In this document: positions 15,422-24,307 of the stretch, in pieces
Layout of the letters: each line of letters opens with the position of its first letter
Position numbering within the stretch: the first letter of the stretch is position 1
Assembly (NCBI GenBank): GCA_937893635.1
Contig: CALBGF010000138.1
Span: 1 to 27,327, forward strand
Length of the DNA: 27,327 nucleotides
Direction: 5' to 3'
Source of the DNA: an uncultured Mollicutes bacterium
GTDB taxonomy: Bacteria > Bacillota_I > Bacilli_A > RFN20 > CAG-826
Program-made: the position numbers and the translations under genes
The notes under the pieces: model-generated
What the model saw: the letters and a program-made list of their open reading frames with translations, nothing else
What the model was told of the DNA's origin: nothing
Databases searched by the model: none

Positions 15422-18382
15422 ATGAATAAAAAAATAAAATACATAATTAACGGAGCCTGTATAGCGGTAATAGGTGTAGGCCTAATTGTTGGTAACAAAG
15501 TCATTAAAAACTTTGAAGCAGAAATTAACACATTCTTAAATCCTGCTATTGTTGATAAGAGCCAAGTTAACGTAAGTGCTGATAATGGTCAAAAACTATC
15601 TAAAAGAATTATGGAAGAAGGGGCAACTCTTCTCCATAATGAAAACAATACCTTACCTTTAAATTATTCAACAGATAAAAAAGTAAATGTCTTTGGTTGG
15701 AGATCGGTTGACTGGATTTATGGTAGTGAAGGTCAAAATGCATCAGGTGGTGTTGCACCTGAAGAAGATGATATTAAAAAGAATATTGATTTATATCGTG
15801 CATTAAATGATTATGGTATTCAATATAATGAAAAATTATATAATATGTATACAAAATATTATGCACCTAGATATCAAAGTGAAAATTTAAGAGGAACACA
15901 TATTTCCACTCTTACCCCATTAATTGAACCAAAAATTGATGACAAAGAATATTATAGTGATGATTTATTAGAATATTCTAAGAATTATTCTGACGTTGCC
16001 TTAGTAGTTATTTCTCGTATGGCTGGTGAAGGTATGGATTGTAGTACAACTAGCCAAACTAAAAAAGGGCCAAAAGCTGCTGGAGATAATACTAGACATT
16101 ATTTAGAGATATCAACTGAAGAAGAAGCTTTATTAACTTATGTTGGTCAAAATTATAAGAAAGTTGTTGTAATAATTAATGCTGCTAATCCAATTGAATG
16201 TGGATTCTTAGAAAAGATTCCAGGAATTGGAGCATGTATGTATGTTGGATTTACTGGTACTAGAGGTGCTAGTGCCCTTCCAGGATTATTATATGGTGAT
16301 GTTTCTCCTTCAGGAAGAACAGTTGATACATTCGCGTACGATTTCTTTACTAATCCTGCTAATGTTTGGTGTAATGGATTAAGTTTTACTGATTATGGTC
16401 GTTCTTATACTGATTATGTCGAAGGAGTTTATGTTGGCTATAAATGGTATGAAACTGCTAATGTAGAAGGAATATGGAATGATGTTAATAATGAATTTGG
16501 AACAGGATATGATGGCGTAGTTCAATTCCCATTTGGCTATGGATTATCATATTGTGATTTTGAATGGACAGTAGGAGAAATTAGTGTTGAACCTAATTCA
16601 TCAATTACTAATAATACAGAAATCACTATTCCTGTTACTGTAAAAAACAATGGCAAATATCCAGCAAGAGATGTAGTAGAGGCATATGTAAACGTACCTT
16701 ATACTAAAGGTGGAATTGAAAAACCATCTGTCTCATTAGTGGGCTTTACCAAAACAAATGTTTTACAACCAAATGAAACAGAAACAGTTGAGTTAGTTAT
16801 TGATGCTGATGATTTCACTTCTTATGATTGTTATGACAAGAATAATAATGGACATAAAGGTTATGAATTAGAAACTGGAAAATATGTCATAAATTTAATG
16901 ACAGACTCTCATAATATTAAACAAGTTAACTATAAAAATGCTTTAGTTGATGGAAAATTCGAATATAAAGTTGATGAAACAATTAAGATTACTAAAGATA
17001 AAATTACTGGCGCAGAAGTTAAAAACTTATTCACAGGTGAAGATGCTGTCGATATGACACCACTTGATGGAAACGAAGGAGACTTTGTTGCTGATATTCC
17101 TTGGTTTACTCGTGAAAACTTTATGAAACCAGAAAATTTTAGAGAAAACTATAAAGCACGTGCTTGTACACCATCTGCTAAACAAGCGACATATAGTTCA
17201 GAAAGAGCACAAGCATGGGATAATGCTACAGTTGATGAATTTGGTGATGAAATTGATACTACTCCAGTTACTTGGGATGCAAAAAATGGTTTAAAAGTAG
17301 CGGAAAATGGTATCATCAATGAATTAGGAGAAAAATTAGGAGCGGACTTTAATGCTCCTGAATGGGACAAATTATTAGATCAATTATCAATTAGTGAAGT
17401 AGTAGATCTTATTAATAATTACTATGGTACTAAGAAAATCGATTCAGTAGGAAAACCAATTTTATATGATTTTGACGGACCTTCACAAATTAAAGGATTC
17501 GTTGCTGGACCAAGAGGAACAGGTTATCCAACTATGGTTGTTATTGCTTCAACTTGGAATCCTAAATTAGCTTACGAATTTGGTAAATCTTATGGTGATG
17601 ATATGAAGTCTGTCGGTGTACATGGTGTATGGGGATGGGCAATTGACTCTCATCGTTCATCATTCTTTGGAAGAAACCACGAATCACCTTCAGAAGATCC
17701 TCAATTAGCGGGTACAATCATTAAAAATGCCGTTAAAGGATTAAGCACAAGAGGTAGATATTGTTTCTTAAAACACTTTGCTTTATATGGTAATGTTGGT
17801 GATAGTATTTGGCTAAGTGAACAAGCATTCCGCGAAGTATATTTAAAACCATTTAGAGATGCCTTCGTTGAAGGTGGAGCACTTGGCGCAATGACTACTT
17901 ATCGTGGGATTGGTGCAGAACACTCAGAAACTACAACTGCTTTATTAACAGGTGTATTAAGAAAAGAATGGGCTTTTAAAGGCGCAATTACAACTGACTA
18001 TATCGGAACACAAATGTATTGTGATTCAATCTTACGTGCTGGTGGAAACTTAGGTATGGGTTGTAGATTAGGCTCATTATCAAATACTAAATACGATAAA
18101 ACATCATCAGTAAGATTACAACGTCGTTTACGTGAATCTGCACATGAAACACTTTATATGTGGTTACATGCTGACTATTATGAAAAAGAATACTTAAAGA
18201 ATCCAGATCAAAATGATAGTTATATTTCATCATTTAGTATTTCTTCATGGTGTTGGTGGAAACCATTAGTAACTTGCTTTGATATCGTTGCAGTAACCGG
18301 ACTTGTCTTCTGGGCTTCAATGCTTGTTATTGATGGACTAATGAAAGATGATAAGAAAAGAGTTAATGAGGAGGCAAAATAA
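15422..18382 (+). CDS. membrane-anchored glycoside hydrolase family 3 protein with permuted domain order
   Basis: This 986-residue protein has a membrane segment at each end (about 7-25 and 948-972). Between them lie the parts of a GH3 beta-glycosidase in reversed order: the alpha/beta sandwich domain comes first (GATLLHNENNTLPL at about 67-80), then an Fn3-like domain (ARDVVEAYVNVPY), then the (beta/alpha)8 catalytic domain. The latter has YDFDGPSQIKGF, IDSHRSSFFGRNHESPSEDP, the KHF motif (K784-H785-F786), REVYLKPFRDAFVEGGA and FKGAITTDYIG, where D859 is the expected nucleophile. GH3 enzymes remove terminal beta-linked sugars; the specificity is unknown. The reversed order is known in some rumen GH3 enzymes. 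The gene lies 13 nt after the upstream gene and ends in a TAATG overlap with the next. Double anchoring is unusual for GH3. Confidence 0.88.
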   Translation: MNKKIKYIINGACIAVIGVGLIVGNKVIKNFEAEINTFLNPAIVDKSQVNVSADNGQKLSKRIMEEGATLLHNENNTLPLNYSTDKKVNVFGWRSVDWIYGSEGQNASGGVAPEEDDIKKNIDLYRALNDYGIQYNEKLYNMYTKYYAPRYQSENLRGTHISTLTPLIEPKIDDKEYYSDDLLEYSKNYSDVALVVISRMAGEGMDCSTTSQTKKGPKAAGDNTRHYLEISTEEEALLTYVGQNYKKVVVIINAANPIECGFLEKIPGIGACMYVGFTGTRGASALPGLLYGDVSPSGRTVDTFAYDFFTNPANVWCNGLSFTDYGRSYTDYVEGVYVGYKWYETANVEGIWNDVNNEFGTGYDGVVQFPFGYGLSYCDFEWTVGEISVEPNSSITNNTEITIPVTVKNNGKYPARDVVEAYVNVPYTKGGIEKPSVSLVGFTKTNVLQPNETETVELVIDADDFTSYDCYDKNNNGHKGYELETGKYVINLMTDSHNIKQVNYKNALVDGKFEYKVDETIKITKDKITGAEVKNLFTGEDAVDMTPLDGNEGDFVADIPWFTRENFMKPENFRENYKARACTPSAKQATYSSERAQAWDNATVDEFGDEIDTTPVTWDAKNGLKVAENGIINELGEKLGADFNAPEWDKLLDQLSISEVVDLINNYYGTKKIDSVGKPILYDFDGPSQIKGFVAGPRGTGYPTMVVIASTWNPKLAYEFGKSYGDDMKSVGVHGVWGWAIDSHRSSFFGRNHESPSEDPQLAGTIIKNAVKGLSTRGRYCFLKHFALYGNVGDSIWLSEQAFREVYLKPFRDAFVEGGALGAMTTYRGIGAEHSETTTALLTGVLRKEWAFKGAITTDYIGTQMYCDSILRAGGNLGMGCRLGSLSNTKYDKTSSVRLQRRLRESAHETLYMWLHADYYEKEYLKNPDQNDSYISSFSISSWCWWKPLVTCFDIVAVTGLVFWASMLVIDGLMKDDKKRVNEEAK

Positions 18383-21300
18383 TGAAAAACTTCTTTAAAA
18401 CTAAAAAAGGTGTAAAAACCTCCGTTGGTATTGTCGCTGCTTTAGTGGCAGTTGTATCAACAATCTCCATTATGGTTCCTTCTTATGTTGCTTATAAAAA
18501 GTATTATGATGCCGCAATTGCGGAAAGAGAACATCAAAAATACTTAAACAGTCTACCTTTAGAATTTTTAGGCATTAGCGCTGAATTATCTGAAGGAAAA
18601 GAATATTATACCGATGGCAAAGCTCATCCAGAAAATGAAGATTTTACAGTTACTGCTCATTTTACTGAAAAAGGTAAAGATTTTGATAAAATTCTTCGTA
18701 CTGATGACTTTGTTATTACTACACCAGAAGATTTTGCTTCTAATGGTGGTAAAATTCTTGTTTCATATACTTATACTCCAGAAAAAGCTAAAGAAGATGA
18801 TCCTGAACCAGAACCAATTACTAAAACTGATGAAATTGAAATCAGTTTAACTAAAGTAATTGTAAAATCATTAGAAATAACACAATTACCATATCGTGTC
18901 TATTATTCTGATGATATGGAATTTGATCCAACTGGAATTAAGGTTAAAGCAATATTTAATAATGGCCATACAGTTGAATTAAATGATAAAGATATTACGG
19001 TTAATACAAAAGGTAAATTATCTTCTTCATTAGAAGCTGCAGAAATTTCTTACACTTGTGAAGAAGTTACTGTAACAACTGATGTCCCAATCAAAGTTGA
19101 TACAAAGGCTAGTTATGTTGATGGAGATATCTTATCAATATCAACTGAAGATGAAGTTTTTGTTAATGATGGTGATGTATTAAGCGATGTTAACTTAAAT
19201 ATTCGCGCTAATTACGAAAATGGCAATAAATTATTGTTAGCTAGAGATCAATATGTAATAGAAGGTAATATGGATAAAGCGTCTTTTGCTAGCAACTGTG
19301 TATTAAATATATCTTTAAAAAAGAATAAAGATGTATCATGCAAAGTTGTTGCTACTGTTAAACATGTTATTGAAATGGAAAATTCTGCTTTAGTTGGTGG
19401 AACTAAGAAAACAGTAACCGATAATAACAAAGATATCCAAATAGTAGAAGGATTTGAAAACGGAAATAGCATTTCATTCACAATTAATAGTACTAATAAT
19501 GTTAAAGGTGATTTATCAATGCGTTTGAGTAATTTATCTAATACAGGTATTACACTAGATAATATTATGACATTGAAAATCAATGGCAGATATAATCCAA
19601 TTATTTCTTCTATTTCTGGTAGTGAAACTTATAATTTTGAAAAGTTAACTTTAACTAATGCTTTATTAAAAACTGGAGAGAACAAAATTGAAATTACTTT
19701 CAAGAATATGAAAGACATCAATGTTGCTATTGATAGCGTTTCATTCCAAACCAAGTATGATGGTGTTTTATACGCTAATATGGATCAATACCTTGAAAGA
19801 TCACTTTCTTCAGGTAATGCTATGGATTTAACAGTATCAGCAGTAGGTAACTGGGATGGCACGGGTGGTGCTTATGGTCATGGCTTATGTAGTGATGGAA
19901 CATATTTATATTCTCCACATACTGGTTATTCAGAGTCAACAAGAAAAATTACAGTTAATAAATATGATCCTGTAACTGGTAAGATATTAAAATCAAGTCC
20001 CGCAACAGAACAAGGCGCTCTTGAGTCCACTGCAGGTATTACTTATTATGATGGAAAAATTATTGTTTACTTTGCTGATGGAAGAAGTATGGCTATTGAT
20101 GCTTCTCTTAGTGGAACTTGGAGTGAATATAATTTTGGCTTTAAAGGCTTAGAAAAAGCAGTTTTAAGAGATGTATACTATAATTCAGCTAAAAAACAAT
20201 TTGCGGTTTTATCAGATCAATCAGTATATATTTATAAAAATAATCGTACATCGAAAACTATGTTTGGCCTTATGAATGAAAATGGTGGAAGCATTAAAAG
20301 AATTACAGCCACACCTGATTATATTTATGCTGTATTCTCTAAAGATGGAGCATATCAACCAATTGTCCATATGTATGACTGGGATGGTAATTTTAAAGGA
20401 AGATTTGTTGTTCCAAATAATAATGATGTAATGGGAAATGTTGTAACCAATTTAAAGAGTACTAATGTTCAAGGCTTAGTGATGTTTAATGACTCATTAT
20501 ACTTTACCACATTAAAGTTTGGTACTGCTAATGGAGGAGACTCTACATTAATTATTAAAGCAGATTATCCACATTTATCAGATAAGTTAGAATTTGACTT
20601 TACAGTTGGCGAATACATTGATTATTGCAATGAAAAATCTCTTACTCCAACTTTAAGTAATGAATCATTAGGCGCATTGAATGATGTAGCTAATGGCTAC
20701 GCTATGGGCGGATGCTCTGATGGTAAATACATTTATGCCGCGGTTAATGTTGGAGGTAACCAAGTAACTCGAATTCATAAATATGATTTAACTAGTGGTA
20801 AGTTAGTGGCAGCAAGTAAAAATTTGACTGTTGCGAATACTGATGGCGATAATTCAAGATTATTTATTAAAGATGGAATTATCTATTGCATTGGTAAAGA
20901 TAATGAAGGCAACGCTGGAAAATTATTTGAATTAGCATTAGATCAATTTGAAGGTAACCCAGCTTTTAAAGAAAGTACATTATCGTTCAGTTCATTAGGT
21001 GCTTTAAAGAGTGCTTACTATAATCAAAACTTTAAAAAGTTTGCTTTAATGGTTGATGGTAAGTTAGTTATCACTGATGAAAAACAAAATGCGTTATGTG
21101 AAGGAAAAATATTATCTTATCCGGGTTTTGGAGCATCTTCTTTAACAGCCGATGATAAATACATTTATGTAAGTTATGTTACAAACAATAGATCAGATTT
21201 ACCAATGGATGTGTTTGACTGGGAAGGTAATAAAATTAAAACAGTGTTAGTACCGGGCTTTGGTTTAGGAACCAATACTTCAGGAAAGAATGTTAACTTC

Positions 21301-21420
21301 AATGTTCAATGTTTATTTATCCATAATGATAAATTATATGCTTCAATCTGTAGCTGGGATTCTGGCTATAGCAAATATAATTTATTTAAAATTAATTTTG
21401 ATAAGTCAGCATTAGAATAA
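18382..21420 (+). CDS. membrane-anchored Ig-like and propeller-like surface protein (1012 residues)
   Basis: An N-terminal anchor (about residues 15-37, after a KK-rich start) precedes two or three beta-sandwich domains of the bacterial Ig-like type (about 55-330), including LEITQLPYRVYYSDDMEFDP and FNNGHTVELNDKDITV, typical of BIG_3-like domains. A further beta-rich domain covers about 330-480. Residues of about 490-1012 form a propeller-like region with blocks such as YDWDGN, SDGKYIYAAV and FDWEGN, paralogous to the C-terminal region of the 774-residue protein. No catalytic motif is seen, so ligand or glycan binding beside the GH3 enzyme is the likely role. The ATG overlaps the GH3 stop codon by one base, showing translational coupling, and a terminator follows. 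Confidence 0.82.
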   Translation: MKNFFKTKKGVKTSVGIVAALVAVVSTISIMVPSYVAYKKYYDAAIAEREHQKYLNSLPLEFLGISAELSEGKEYYTDGKAHPENEDFTVTAHFTEKGKDFDKILRTDDFVITTPEDFASNGGKILVSYTYTPEKAKEDDPEPEPITKTDEIEISLTKVIVKSLEITQLPYRVYYSDDMEFDPTGIKVKAIFNNGHTVELNDKDITVNTKGKLSSSLEAAEISYTCEEVTVTTDVPIKVDTKASYVDGDILSISTEDEVFVNDGDVLSDVNLNIRANYENGNKLLLARDQYVIEGNMDKASFASNCVLNISLKKNKDVSCKVVATVKHVIEMENSALVGGTKKTVTDNNKDIQIVEGFENGNSISFTINSTNNVKGDLSMRLSNLSNTGITLDNIMTLKINGRYNPIISSISGSETYNFEKLTLTNALLKTGENKIEITFKNMKDINVAIDSVSFQTKYDGVLYANMDQYLERSLSSGNAMDLTVSAVGNWDGTGGAYGHGLCSDGTYLYSPHTGYSESTRKITVNKYDPVTGKILKSSPATEQGALESTAGITYYDGKIIVYFADGRSMAIDASLSGTWSEYNFGFKGLEKAVLRDVYYNSAKKQFAVLSDQSVYIYKNNRTSKTMFGLMNENGGSIKRITATPDYIYAVFSKDGAYQPIVHMYDWDGNFKGRFVVPNNNDVMGNVVTNLKSTNVQGLVMFNDSLYFTTLKFGTANGGDSTLIIKADYPHLSDKLEFDFTVGEYIDYCNEKSLTPTLSNESLGALNDVANGYAMGGCSDGKYIYAAVNVGGNQVTRIHKYDLTSGKLVAASKNLTVANTDGDNSRLFIKDGIIYCIGKDNEGNAGKLFELALDQFEGNPAFKESTLSFSSLGALKSAYYNQNFKKFALMVDGKLVITDEKQNALCEGKILSYPGFGASSLTADDKYIYVSYVTNNRSDLPMDVFDWEGNKIKTVLVPGFGLGTNTSGKNVNFNVQCLFIHNDKLYASICSWDSGYSKYNLFKINFDKSALE

Positions 21421-21426
21421 TATTTA

Positions 21427-21465
21427 AACACCTATTATGAATGGATTCATGGTAGGTGTTTTTAT
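21427..21465 (+). terminator. Rho-independent terminator of the surface-protein operon
   Basis: A long stem, AACACCTA (21427-21434) with TAGGTGTT (21453-21460), is extended by ATGAAT/ATTCAT inside and followed by a T-run. It closes the unit that begins at the G10 promoter. Confidence 0.9.
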
Positions 21466-21475
21466 ACGAATTTGA

Positions 21476-21504
21476 TTGTGTTTTATAACATTTAAAACTA
21501 AAAT
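21476..21504 (+). promoter_or_regulatory. candidate promoter of the flavin reductase-like gene
   Basis: TTGTGT (21476-21481), a 17-nt spacer, and TAAAAT (21499-21504). Confidence 0.5.
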
Positions 21505-21534
21505 ATAAGTGTTAATAAGAGGAGATTATTTTGT

Positions 21535-22458
21535 ATGGAAAAATTTAAAGAAATTAGAGTAATGGATAATTTTTATCAATCTTCAGCATTCTTTCCAATG
21601 CCATTAACACTTATTGGTACATTGGACGAAAAAGGAGAAAAAACGAGTTTCGGAGCATATTCATTAATTTTTCCTTATTATATTGCTGGAAAAGATTATT
21701 ATGCAATGATACTAGAATGTCGTAATAGTTCTAATACATGTAAAGGATTATTAAGGCATGGGAAATGTACTATTAATTTTTTGCCTTATACTAAAAAAAT
21801 ATTCGCGCATCATGTCGATATGGGCTTTCCTGGTGATACGCCAGAAGAAAAAGCCAAGAATTTAAAGTTTCACCCAACTGATTCTTTATCAAAAGAATTA
21901 GATCCAAGTGGTAAATATCCAAAGATATTAGAAGAAGCAGTGCAAGTTATGGAGTGTACTTGGGTTAAAGAATTAGATGATGCCCAAAATGATAAAGTCG
22001 AAGATGAATATAATGGACCTTATCATAATTTTAATGGAATCACATCTAAATATGGTGCACATTTCATCTTAAAAATCGATCACATTATTCTTAAAGATAA
22101 ATATCAACAAGCTTTAATTAATGGCGTTAATAGAAAAAATTTCTGTCCTTTACCAACTAACTGGGGATATCGTGATTCGAAAAATTTCTGGTGTTCAAAT
22201 TATCATAAACCAGATGCGGTTGGTATTCCTAATCGAGAAGTAGATTTAACTTCTTTACAATATGCCGCAAAAAGACTTAATACTGATGTAACATTTACTG
22301 ATGATGCTTTAAAAATGTTAGTAAAAGTGCCACGACCTTTCTTAAAATTAGTTTTACAAGGATGCGTAGATTGGGCGAATAAGAATAATTGTAAAGTCAT
22401 TACTGCAAAAGAAATGACAATTATCAACGATAAACGTTCCAAAGATAAAAGAAAATAA
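21535..22458 (+). CDS. flavin reductase-like protein with C-terminal PCP_red-like domain
   Basis: This 307-residue cytoplasmic protein begins with a flavin reductase-like FMN-binding domain (about 10-210): the segment PMPLTLIGTLDEKGEKTSFG, then SNTCKGLLRHGKCTINFLP, is the usual start of this split-barrel fold. Residues of about 255-300 (FTDDALKMLVKVPRPFLKLV, then GCVDWANKNNCKVITAKEM) match the small PCP_red domain (PF08369), first named in protochlorophyllide reductase subunits and also found alone in non-photosynthetic bacteria. It may reduce FMN or act as a flavoredoxin-type electron carrier. Its ribosome-binding site is AAGAGGAG and it is a monocistronic unit with its own terminator. The partner or substrate is unknown. 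Confidence 0.82.
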   Translation: MEKFKEIRVMDNFYQSSAFFPMPLTLIGTLDEKGEKTSFGAYSLIFPYYIAGKDYYAMILECRNSSNTCKGLLRHGKCTINFLPYTKKIFAHHVDMGFPGDTPEEKAKNLKFHPTDSLSKELDPSGKYPKILEEAVQVMECTWVKELDDAQNDKVEDEYNGPYHNFNGITSKYGAHFILKIDHIILKDKYQQALINGVNRKNFCPLPTNWGYRDSKNFWCSNYHKPDAVGIPNREVDLTSLQYAAKRLNTDVTFTDDALKMLVKVPRPFLKLVLQGCVDWANKNNCKVITAKEMTIINDKRSKDKRK

Positions 22459-22464
22459 TTGTTA

Positions 22465-22515
22465 AAAAATGGTATGTATTTTTCTTTGCTTTTTAAGAAA
22501 ACATACCATTTTTGC
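22465..22515 (+). terminator. Rho-independent terminator after the flavin reductase-like gene
   Basis: AAAAATGGTATGT (22465-22477) pairs perfectly with ACATACCATTTTT (22501-22513) around a 23-nt loop; the T-run is part of the 3' arm. Confidence 0.85.
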
Positions 22516-22577
22516 TATGATTTTTTGTCAATAATAATTTACTAACAAAAATTGGTTATTTTTTTTAATACACTCTA

Positions 22578-22586
22578 TGTTATTAT
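22578..22586 (+). promoter_or_regulatory. extended -10 promoter of the amidase lipoprotein gene
   Basis: TGTTATTAT contains a TG motif and the -10 box TATTAT (22581-22586). TTGGTT (22552-22557) is too far away (23 nt) to be a good -35 box. Confidence 0.5.
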
Positions 22587-22607
22587 CCAACAACAAGGAG
22601 TGATATT

Positions 22608-23336
22608 ATGAAAAAGAAAACATTATTATTTATGACTTTATTATTAACAGGTTGTAACACGAATAAGACAGATGCTAATAACGGTAATAGTAATAAAACT
22701 AGTGATGTTACGCCATCTATTACCACTTCGTCTTCAACTAGTAATGAGTCAAATTCGCTTAGTAGCGCTAGTACAATTACTACAGTTAGTAAAACTAGCG
22801 AAAGCAAATTTGACCGCAAAATCCGCATTTATTTAAATCCATCTGTACAAACAAGAAATCTTTATGTGAACAATTTAGGAACAGAAGCAGAACATATGAA
22901 TAATATTGCGCGCTTCTTATATAATGAATTGCTTGCGTATCAATTTTTAGATGTTAAAGCTAACTTAAAATATTTATCGTTAACTGACTCAGTTAATGAA
23001 AGTAATACCTTTAATCCAGATATTCATTTTGCTTTGCATTCTAATGCCGGTGGTGGAAGCGGTAGTGAAATCTTTACTATCTCCTCTTATGAATTTAGCA
23101 ACACAATTTATAATGGTTTTATGTCACTAGGTAATTTTAAAAGACGTGGTGTTAAAGATGGATCAAAACTATATGAAATAAAAAATTCTAAAGCAAAAGA
23201 TAAAGCATTAATGGAAATTTTATTTCATGATAATGTAGAAGAAGCAAAATTTATTGCAAACAATGAAAAACTAATTGCACATCAATTCGCTTTATCAATG
23301 ATTGAATATGTTTATACCAAATATAGTAAAAAATAG
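22608..23336 (+). CDS. lipoprotein N-acetylmuramoyl-L-alanine amidase (Amidase_3-like)
   Basis: This 242-residue protein has a lipoprotein signal with lipobox LLTGC (C16), followed by a Ser/Thr/Asn linker to about residue 66, so it is anchored outside the membrane. Residues 72-242 resemble the Amidase_3 family that cuts the bond between muramic acid and L-alanine in peptidoglycan. Identifying parts are IYLNPSVQTRN (74-84), LGTEAEHMN (90-98, metal-ligand Glu), HFALHSNAGGGSGSE with H144 as metal ligand, and ALMEILFHDNVEEAKFI (E203, catalytic). The first zinc His, usually in DPGHGG, is replaced by NPSVQ, as in a known subgroup whose metal site differs. It has an AAGGAGTGAT ribosome-binding site and its own promoter, with no clear terminator downstream. 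Confidence 0.8.
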   Translation: MKKKTLLFMTLLLTGCNTNKTDANNGNSNKTSDVTPSITTSSSTSNESNSLSSASTITTVSKTSESKFDRKIRIYLNPSVQTRNLYVNNLGTEAEHMNNIARFLYNELLAYQFLDVKANLKYLSLTDSVNESNTFNPDIHFALHSNAGGGSGSEIFTISSYEFSNTIYNGFMSLGNFKRRGVKDGSKLYEIKNSKAKDKALMEILFHDNVEEAKFIANNEKLIAHQFALSMIEYVYTKYSKK

Positions 23337-23372
23337 TTAAAATTCACATATAGTAGCAAAAATCTTGTTTTT

Positions 23373-23402
23373 TTGTTCAATAATCGCTATTATTACTATA
23401 GT
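23373..23402 (+). promoter_or_regulatory. promoter of the HPrK-like/PqqD/S26/ABC/nucleotidyltransferase operon
   Basis: TTGTTC (23373-23378), an 18-nt spacer, and TATAGT (23397-23402). The -10 box lies at the centre of a 20-bp palindrome. Confidence 0.65.
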
Positions 23403-23408
23403 AATAAT
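23389..23408 (+). repeat. 20-bp perfect palindrome over the -10 box
   Basis: ATTATTACTATAGTAATAAT is its own reverse complement and overlays the -10 box at 23397-23402. It is well placed for a dimeric repressor to block RNA polymerase. Confidence 0.65.
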
Positions 23409-23455
23409 TTTTAAGTGATAGCTTAAAGATATTGCTTAAAGGAGCTGTTTCTTTG

Positions 23456-24307
23456 ATGATTTGTAAAATAGCAAATGAGTTGATTAATTTTAAACTGCTT
23501 AACCATTCAATATTATTGAATTCATTAAAAAAATATGAAGTATCTAATCGCGAATATGATTTTAGTATGATTGTTAATGAAGTTAAAAATATTGATATTT
23601 ATGGTCAATTAGCTAAAAAGACAAAATTTTATGATGTCTTTTCATATAATGATAAAACTATTCAATATCAAAAGAATGATAAAACTGGCGTTTATTATGC
23701 AAGTATTATTTATGATATGAAAGAAACAATCATTAATATATTAAAAGATGACATTAATGTTATGGCTAATCAAGAATACTTATTAACACAATATGTATTT
23801 CCGTGGTTCATTATGAAAAAACACCAAGCAATTTGGATGCATGGCTCGTCAATTTGTTATGACAACAAAGCAATATTATTTAGTGCTGCATCGGGTGTTG
23901 GGAAGTCAACACATACAAGACTTTGGAAACAATATGTTCCTGGAGTGGAATATATAAATGATGATAAAAATATTATTATTTTTGAAAATAACGAAATGAC
24001 ATTATATGGAAATCCATGGAGTGGAAAGCATCAAATAGATAACAATATCAAAGCTCCGCTTGCGGCAATAGTATTTTTACATCAAAGCAAAAATAATGAG
24101 ATTTCTAAAATTTCAAAAAAAGAAGCATTCTTTAAAATTTTAAAACAAGTTATCCAACCATTCGATAAAGAATCTAGTAATGAATGGAACAATATGACTG
24201 ATGAATTATTAAAGATTCCTACTTATGAATTAGGATGTAATATATCCAGTGAAGCTGTAATGCTTGTAAAGAATACCTTGGAGGATTTTAACAATGAAAA
24301 TAAGTGA
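23456..24307 (+). CDS. HPr kinase-like P-loop protein (HprK-related, lasso-type kinase)
   Basis: This 283-residue protein has the C-terminal core of HPr kinase/phosphorylase-like enzymes. WMHGSSICYDNKAILFSA precedes the P-loop SAASGVGKST (S143-T152), with THTRLWKQY after it, then YINDDKNIIIF and YGNPWSGKHQ. These are the hallmarks of the HPrK-like kinases of Firmicutes lasso-peptide clusters, which phosphorylate the precursor peptide. The N-terminal 130 residues are divergent. The start is placed at the ATG at 23456, with AAAGGAG at 23438-23444; an in-frame TTG at 23453 is also possible, and a TTG at 23432 lies upstream of the ribosome-binding site. It ends in TGA and overlaps the PqqD-like start by 14 nt. 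True carbon-catabolite HprK is unlikely because the typical N-terminal domain is absent. The substrate is not shown by the sequence. Confidence 0.85.
   Translation: MICKIANELINFKLLNHSILLNSLKKYEVSNREYDFSMIVNEVKNIDIYGQLAKKTKFYDVFSYNDKTIQYQKNDKTGVYYASIIYDMKETIINILKDDINVMANQEYLLTQYVFPWFIMKKHQAIWMHGSSICYDNKAILFSAASGVGKSTHTRLWKQYVPGVEYINDDKNIIIFENNEMTLYGNPWSGKHQIDNNIKAPLAAIVFLHQSKNNEISKISKKEAFFKILKQVIQPFDKESSNEWNNMTDELLKIPTYELGCNISSEAVMLVKNTLEDFNNENK

Noticed and set aside
18614..18850. Lysine/leucine-rich frame of 78 residues inside the 1012-residue protein gene.
   Set aside because: Shifted frame of an AT-rich conserved gene, with low-complexity composition and no ribosome-binding site.
22583..22828. 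Leucine/valine-rich membrane-like open frame on the minus strand opposite the amidase N-terminus.
   Set aside because: It is the complement of the Ser/Thr linker and signal peptide codons, which produce artificial hydrophobic reading frames.
23456..24307. Carbon-catabolite HPr kinase/phosphorylase (hprK).
   Set aside because: The N-terminal domain and length do not fit, and the neighbours are RRE, peptidase and exporter genes rather than lgt or HPr-related genes.
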